Positions 59,972-64,000 of a stretch of 64,000 nucleotides of DNA are shown here, in pieces (the first letter of the stretch is position 1; the number at the start of each line of letters is the position of its first letter). The stretch lies in NCBI RefSeq assembly GCF_003858635.1, contig NZ_RQJO01000007.1, positions 497,941 through 561,940 of the forward strand, in the 5' to 3' direction. Position numbers and translations under genes: made by a program. Source of the DNA: Larkinella rosea (GTDB lineage Bacteria; Bacteroidota; Bacteroidia; Cytophagales; Spirosomataceae). The notes under the pieces were generated by a model, which did no database searches, had not been told where the DNA came from, and saw only the letters and a list, made by a program, of their open reading frames with translations.

Positions 59972-60532
59972 GCTATTCTCTTTGCGCAAACCCAGATCGG
60001 TGGGTAACCCATCGAGACTCGTCAGGTTTTTCTCGACGATGTAATCCTGTAGTCCTTCTTCGCCCTTTTTTTCGGCCCAATCGAAGTGAATGTCGCGCTC
60101 ACCGGTGTATTCAAACAGCGGAACACCAAAACCGCAGGAGGTCTGAACCAGATCAATTTCGGCAATAATGAGTTGACGGGTACTCGGATAAATTGTGAAG
60201 TGGGGAGCAAATGTTGTCCAATCTTCCGTTCCCGGCAAAACCGTACGCCCTTTTCCGTATAACCGTAAAATGAGTGGAGCACCTGCAAAAGAGCAAAACA
60301 TGAACGTGATGCGACCGTTTTCCAGCGTGTGCGCAGAGGTTTCATTACCGCTGCTGATCAGGTCCATGTAGCCCACCCGGTTTTCGGACAGCACCCGGAA
60401 GCAGTCCAGCCCTTTGGGCGATAAATTGACCCGACCTTCTGCACGTAGCGGAGCCGTGCTAACGAAGAATATATGCTGTTTTTTGATAAAAACCCGGTGC
60501 GGAGATTTGATGGCGTCGTGAAATTTGCCCAT
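59960..60532 (-). CDS. Pyridoxamine 5'-phosphate oxidase-family protein
   Basis: This is a 190-residue FMN-binding split-barrel protein. It reads FVSTAPLRAEGRVNLSPKGL near residue 25, the block typical of a PPOX subgroup related to general stress or heme-degrading proteins. ITFMFCSFAGAPLILRLYGKG follows. The C-terminal helices EKKGEEGLQDYI end the domain. It is one of two PPOX proteins in the window; the other is at 9389-10012 and is not closely similar. It lies 13 bases after the small hypothetical gene on the same strand. The activity is unknown. Confidence 0.85.
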   Translation of the reverse strand: MGKFHDAIKSPHRVFIKKQHIFFVSTAPLRAEGRVNLSPKGLDCFRVLSENRVGYMDLISSGNETSAHTLENGRITFMFCSFAGAPLILRLYGKGRTVLPGTEDWTTFAPHFTIYPSTRQLIIAEIDLVQTSCGFGVPLFEYTGERDIHFDWAEKKGEEGLQDYIVEKNLTSLDGLPTDLGLRKENSLSH

Positions 60533-60545
60533 ATAGATAATAAAA

Positions 60546-60773
60546 TCAAGCGTTCAGATTTTTGAATACTTCGGCAACCGAAAACGCCATGTCGGGCAAA
60601 ACGGGGGCGGCTTGAATCAGGTCGTCGTCGGTGCATATGGTTCCATTTTTGGGAGAAGTGTAAACCGAAACCGCCTTGATATCGGGAATGATCAAGTCGG
60701 TTTTGCTCATCGAAAGGCCGGCATGTTTCGGTAATTGCTTTTTTGCCTTATTCGGCACATCAATCGTTTCCAT
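60546..60773 (-). CDS. Small hypothetical protein in the PPOX operon
   Basis: This is a 75-residue protein starting METIDVPNKAKKQL and ending AEVFKNLNA. It has no signal peptide or membrane segment and no domain I know. I chose ATG at 60773; an upstream TTG would add 12 residues. It lies 43 bases after the membrane TPR glycosyltransferase gene and 13 bases before the PPOX gene on the same strand, so it is probably in one transcript with them. A real gene is likely by position and codon use, but the evidence is limited. Confidence 0.5.
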   Translation of the reverse strand: METIDVPNKAKKQLPKHAGLSMSKTDLIIPDIKAVSVYTSPKNGTICTDDDLIQAAPVLPDMAFSVAEVFKNLNA

Positions 60774-60816
60774 CGCTCGTTGAATCGTGTTGGTAAGTAA
60801 AGATACCAAAAAAAGA

Positions 60817-62775
60817 CTATTGGGCCTGTTCCAGTTGCCGCAGGTTGTTCTTCGCTTCTTCGTAATCCGGCTTCAGCGCAACAGCCCGGCGGATGTCGGC
60901 AAGGGCTCCGGCGCGGTCGCCGAGGTAAAACCGGTCGACGCCCCGGTTGTGCAACGCGGTTGGATCGTTGGGTTTTACGCGCAGAAACCGGTCGTAATCC
61001 GCCAGCGATTCCTTGTATTGTTTGAGTTGCAGGTACGTGAAACCCCGGGCGGGCAAGACGGTGGTGTCCTTTCCGGGAACGAGTTGCAACGCCCGGTTAA
61101 AATCCCGAAGCGCTTCCGGAAACCGGTTAACTTTGTTGTAGGTCAGCCCGCGGTTGTAGTAAACATCGCTTTTGGTCGAATCCATTCGGATGGCCTGATC
61201 ATACATTTCCAGTGCTTTCGGAAAATCATTCTTCAAACCGTACGCATTCCCCAGTCCTTCGAAACAGTGATAGCGGCTGCTGCCGTTCTGAACAGCCGCC
61301 TGAAACTGCTGCATGGCCTCGTCGATGCGGTTATTTTTTCCGTAATAATCGCCCAGCCCTTCGTGCATCTGGTCGTTTTCGGGATAGAATTGCAGGGCGT
61401 TCAGCCAGAGTGTTTCGGTGTTTTTCCAGACTCTAACCTGTCGGGCGGTCAGGTAAAAACACAAAACCGCAAAACCGCTCAGGCCCATAGTTGACAGCCG
61501 AAGCGCGGAGGCTGACTGACCGGTCAGCAGGTATAAACCATACACAATCAGGAAGATCAGCCCAAAGTAGGAGAGGTAGCTATATCGGTCGGCCATGATA
61601 GCAGCCCCGACGGTCATAAACTGCAATACCAGTAAAATGGTAATCAGGAAAAAGCCCATGCCAAAAACCAGAAGCCGTTGCCGTTCGGTTTTGGCGGTAA
61701 CGAATTGCCAGACGGCAAAACCGGTCACCAGCAGGAAGACAATCGGCCCCAGCCAGTGTTGCGGCTCGATATTTTTGACGTTTTCGGGGTAGGGATAAAA
61801 AGCGGCCAGACGGAACGGAGCCACGAGTTTGACCAGGTACATCATAAAACCGTAACTCCCGTAAACGAACCAGCGCGCGGCAAATGGTTCCTGTCCAACG
61901 GCGTCTTTTTTCTCCGCAATCCGAGCCAGCCAGCCGTGAAAATCACCGCCAGCCTGAACATTGGTCGCCACCAGTCCAACCAGAACCGCTACCAGTAGAA
62001 AAGGTAATTTGGGGAGCAGCACCGCAGGCTTCAACAGGTTTTTAACGTCCTGATTCCCGGTTTCCCAGTAGTCGATCAGCAGCAAAACAAAGGGCAGCAC
62101 AACCGCCATTGCTTTTGACAGGCAGGATAAAATAAACAATAGAAAGGTGACAGTCAACCAGCTGAATGCACCGGTTTTTCGATACCGCAGGTAGGTCAGG
62201 CAAGCAGACAAAAAGAAAAAAGTATAGAGCACGTCCTTGCGCTCCGAAACCCAGATGACTGATTCGACGTGCATCGGATGCAAGCCCCAAAGTGCAGCGA
62301 CAAAAAGCCCCACCCACTGGTTTCGATGGCTTAACTGATAAGCAAAGAAGAAAACCAGAACCGTATTGAGCAGATGGAGGAGCGTATTGGTAACAATGAA
62401 CGACGTGGCTCCGGGGCCAAAAAAAGCTGAATTGGCCGCCAGCGATGCCATCGTGAGCGGATGGAAATTCAAGGCGACTACCGACTTCAGGAGGGTTTGA
62501 ACGTGGGCAGCAGTGGGTTCGAGAACGTACGGATTGCCAAATACATATTCCGAATCGTCCCAATCGACGAAGTCATTCTTAAAGCCCAGTGCATAAATGA
62601 CAAAAATCGCCAGCAATGCCAGTCCGAGCCACAAATACATTGTATACCCCGGCCGTTCTGCCGACTTAGGGTTTGACTGAATGGGTTTTCCCGTTGCGGA
62701 AACCGGTTGTTCGGAATGCTGGGTGGTAAACGGCCGTTGAACGGATCGTTGCCTGGTGGATTTGTGTTTTGCCAT
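60817..62775 (-). CDS. Multi-pass membrane protein with C-terminal TPRs (TMTC-like O-mannosyltransferase type)
   Basis: This is a 652-residue membrane protein. After a short cytoplasmic start, the N-terminal two thirds (about residues 45-440) contain ten or more hydrophobic helices, and the first loop contains KNDFVDWDDSEYVFGNP. That loop is the acidic first-loop pattern of GT-C glycosyltransferases related to TMTC and PMT. The last 200 residues hold five tetratricopeptide repeats (for example SDVYYNRGLTYNKVNRFPEA). It probably moves mannose or a similar sugar onto proteins at the periplasmic face using a lipid-linked donor. Glycosyl transfer is inferred from fold. Two genes follow on the same strand. 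Confidence 0.85.
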   Translation of the reverse strand: MAKHKSTRQRSVQRPFTTQHSEQPVSATGKPIQSNPKSAERPGYTMYLWLGLALLAIFVIYALGFKNDFVDWDDSEYVFGNPYVLEPTAAHVQTLLKSVVALNFHPLTMASLAANSAFFGPGATSFIVTNTLLHLLNTVLVFFFAYQLSHRNQWVGLFVAALWGLHPMHVESVIWVSERKDVLYTFFFLSACLTYLRYRKTGAFSWLTVTFLLFILSCLSKAMAVVLPFVLLLIDYWETGNQDVKNLLKPAVLLPKLPFLLVAVLVGLVATNVQAGGDFHGWLARIAEKKDAVGQEPFAARWFVYGSYGFMMYLVKLVAPFRLAAFYPYPENVKNIEPQHWLGPIVFLLVTGFAVWQFVTAKTERQRLLVFGMGFFLITILLVLQFMTVGAAIMADRYSYLSYFGLIFLIVYGLYLLTGQSASALRLSTMGLSGFAVLCFYLTARQVRVWKNTETLWLNALQFYPENDQMHEGLGDYYGKNNRIDEAMQQFQAAVQNGSSRYHCFEGLGNAYGLKNDFPKALEMYDQAIRMDSTKSDVYYNRGLTYNKVNRFPEALRDFNRALQLVPGKDTTVLPARGFTYLQLKQYKESLADYDRFLRVKPNDPTALHNRGVDRFYLGDRAGALADIRRAVALKPDYEEAKNNLRQLEQAQ

Positions 62776-62817
62776 ACAAGAAAGATGTATTACAGGTAAT
62801 CCACAAAAGACATACCA

Positions 62818-62856
62818 TAAAAAAGCCCCGCCAGAGGAAATGCGGGGCTTTTTTAT
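62818..62856. terminator. Bidirectional-type terminator between bTHX and the membrane glycosyltransferase
   Basis: AAAAAGCCCCGC and its complement GCGGGGCTTTTT form perfect 12-base arms around a loop of about 10 bases, with A-rich and T-rich ends. Its edges may be off by one base. It lies just after the bTHX gene on the minus strand and ends that transcript; it is also upstream of the glycosyltransferase gene. Confidence 0.88.
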
Positions 62857-62868
62857 GGAAAGAGCGGT

Positions 62869-62985
62869 TTATTCTTTGACAACCTTCTCGACTTTCCCTT
62901 GTTGATCTTTCAATTTTGGACGTTTTACGCCGTAGGAACCGCGCCAGATTTTACCGCGCCTGGTTTTAACATCTCCTTTTCCCAT
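62869..62985 (-). CDS. 30S ribosomal protein bTHX
   Basis: This 38-residue gene encodes [20 protein letters not shown] followed by [10 protein letters not shown] and a Lys-rich tail. That is the pattern of the small basic ribosomal protein THX, which fills a cavity at the top of the 30S head in Thermus and occurs in Bacteroidota. The length, charge and the opening GKGDxKTxRGKI are decisive. The start ATG at 62985 follows GGAGA-free A-rich sequence, as usual here. It stands alone and ends at a strong terminator. Its small size makes it easy to miss. Confidence 0.88.
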   Translation of the reverse strand: MGKGDVKTRRGKIWRGSYGVKRPKLKDQQGKVEKVVKE

Positions 62986-63190
62986 GTTCAAGTAGTTAGT
63001 TACACAGTCTTAACAGACTCATTAAACCGATTAAAAATCAATAAGAAATCATAATTAATCATTTAATCGCAATAATCAAAGGTCGTAAGCGCTATTCTTC
63101 GTTTCTGAATTGTTGTTCCGCTACCTCATATTTCCAAACATCTGTCTGAAACGGCGGTTTACCGGTACAGGAATTAACGCAAAAAGAGTC

Positions 63191-63982
63191 ATGACAACTA
63201 AGAACACACCGGTTTGGGACAAACCCGGAATCGGACAGCTGGAACCGGAAATCAGCGGCTCGAGCCGTATTAATGTAGGAGAAGAAGAGCGGGTTTGGTC
63301 GACCGTTGGCGGAGGGCTGCTGCTGACGTACGGCCTGAAAAGAGCTTCCATTGGCGGTATGTTGATTGCTGCAGTGGGGAGTTATCTGACGTATCGGGGC
63401 ATGTCGGGCAACTGTCCCATCAGCGAGGCCATCGGGCGCAATACGGCGGACGGCGAAACGACGGCCATCAAACCGATCGAAATTTCGGTTAGTCAAATTG
63501 TGTATAAACCCCGGAATGAAGTGTATCAGTACTGGCGTCAACTGGAAAACCTGCCCCGGTTTATGTCACATCTGAAGGAAGTCCGTCAACTCGATTCGAC
63601 GCACTCGCACTGGATTGCCCAGCTTTCGGACGGTGCCGTAGCCGAAGCCATTGGCGCGGTGGAGTGGGACGCGCAGATCATTCACGAGGTTCCGAACGAG
63701 CGACTGGTCTGGAAGTCGGTGGAAAACGCCCGGATCGATAACGCCGGCGAAGTTCAGTTTTCGGATTCGCCGGACGGTTTTGGTACGCAGATTCACGCGA
63801 CGATTCAATACCGCCCGCCCGTCGGACATTTGGGCAATGCGGTTATGAAACTATTCAATTCAACGTTTACGCAACTGATCGAAAAAGACCTGCATCGGTT
63901 TAAAGAAGTCATGGAAACGGACGAATCGAAAGCAGTTCAGGGCTTACTTCCGGCCGCTTCATCCGAAACCGCACAGCTTTAA
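63191..63982 (+). CDS. SRPBCC-family protein with N-terminal DUF2892-like membrane segments
   Basis: This is a 263-residue protein. Residues about 40-80 hold two hydrophobic segments with a Gly-rich turn (VGGGLLLTYGLKRASIGGML), similar to the DUF2892 or YgaP-type membrane hairpin. The C-terminal part (about residues 110-245) is a START/SRPBCC-like lipid-binding fold, with VSQIVYKPRNEVYQYWRQLE and AIGAVEWDAQIIHEVPNERL. I chose ATG at 63191 over an earlier in-frame start at 63110. Proteins with this pair of domains are widespread and uncharacterised. The gene ends 18 bases before the window edge. Confidence 0.85.
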   Translation: MTTKNTPVWDKPGIGQLEPEISGSSRINVGEEERVWSTVGGGLLLTYGLKRASIGGMLIAAVGSYLTYRGMSGNCPISEAIGRNTADGETTAIKPIEISVSQIVYKPRNEVYQYWRQLENLPRFMSHLKEVRQLDSTHSHWIAQLSDGAVAEAIGAVEWDAQIIHEVPNERLVWKSVENARIDNAGEVQFSDSPDGFGTQIHATIQYRPPVGHLGNAVMKLFNSTFTQLIEKDLHRFKEVMETDESKAVQGLLPAASSETAQL

Positions 63983-64000
63983 TACAGTGAAGAATGAACA

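Noticed and set aside
1-64000. tRNA, rRNA, insertion sequences, integrases or phage genes
   Set aside because: I looked for cloverleaf-like sequence, transposase motifs and phage structural proteins and saw none that I could support.

Overview
The window looks like a chromosome segment of a Bacteroidota bacterium, most likely of the order Cytophagales (a Spirosoma- or Larkinella-like genus is my guess, not shown by the sequence). The reasons are a gliding-motility-type C-terminal secretion domain, an outer-membrane beta-barrel receptor with a carboxypeptidase-like N-terminal domain, a propeller/Y_Y_Y histidine kinase with a LytTR regulator, a PadR regulator paired with an FtsX-type permease carrying a long N-terminal prefix, a DUF4403 lipoprotein, a bTHX ribosomal protein, weak Shine-Dalgarno signals and TAnnTTTG-like promoter boxes. 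No tRNA, rRNA, CRISPR array, transposase or prophage gene was recognised.

Layout. 1-5352: oxidative pentose phosphate operon (tal, a HAD phosphatase, gnd, zwf, pgl), tightly overlapped. 5353-9078: two short-chain dehydrogenases, an AraC regulator and an alpha/beta hydrolase. 9389-11698: a flavin-type PPOX protein divergent from a MocR regulator. 11709-15127: a bicupin, a two-gene unit of a 56-codon ORF overlapping a DUF6169-like gene, a Gly/Tyr-rich secreted protein and a small secreted protein. 15301-21112: SDR, secreted small protein, beta-lactamase-fold serine hydrolase, DEAD-box helicase with a DbpA-like tail, Dabb protein and a lipoprotein acetolactate decarboxylase. 21272-25966: M14 metallopeptidase, divergent DoxX/HxlR pair and an MtfA-type peptidase. 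26079-33406: CocE-type hydrolase, two-component system, outer-membrane receptor and esterase. 33410-39181: DUF4403 lipoprotein, Gre factor, a second acetolactate decarboxylase and a periplasmic molybdenum hydroxylase (iorB, iorA). 39288-41838: GNAT, MpaB-type oxygenase and a DUF1080 glycoside hydrolase. 41921-48874: FtsX permease with PadR, then the LytTR regulator and its propeller kinase. 49141-54967: cupin, a run of lipoproteins ending in a von Willebrand D-domain protein, and an ECF-like sigma factor. 55111-58770: GMC dehydrogenase, its Tat-signal small subunit and a Gfo/Idh/MocA oxidoreductase, which together look like periplasmic 3-keto-sugar chemistry. 58787-63982: a type IX-secreted protein, a second PPOX protein, a membrane TPR glycosyltransferase, bTHX and a SRPBCC protein.

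The most unusual content is not a gene cluster but sequence architecture. Long intergenic hairpins fall into at least three sets: one with a GGCTGACG core, one built from CGGAGTTAAGCAGAG-like words, and one REPIN-like pair of ACGGACTTTAGTCCGT palindromes. One hairpin of the second set lies inside the signal-peptide region of a gene. Across the whole window the octamer AAAACCGC/GCGGTTTT recurs about once per kilobase, far above chance. A coupled small-ORF/DUF6169 unit and two lipoprotein acetolactate decarboxylases are the other points worth a second look.
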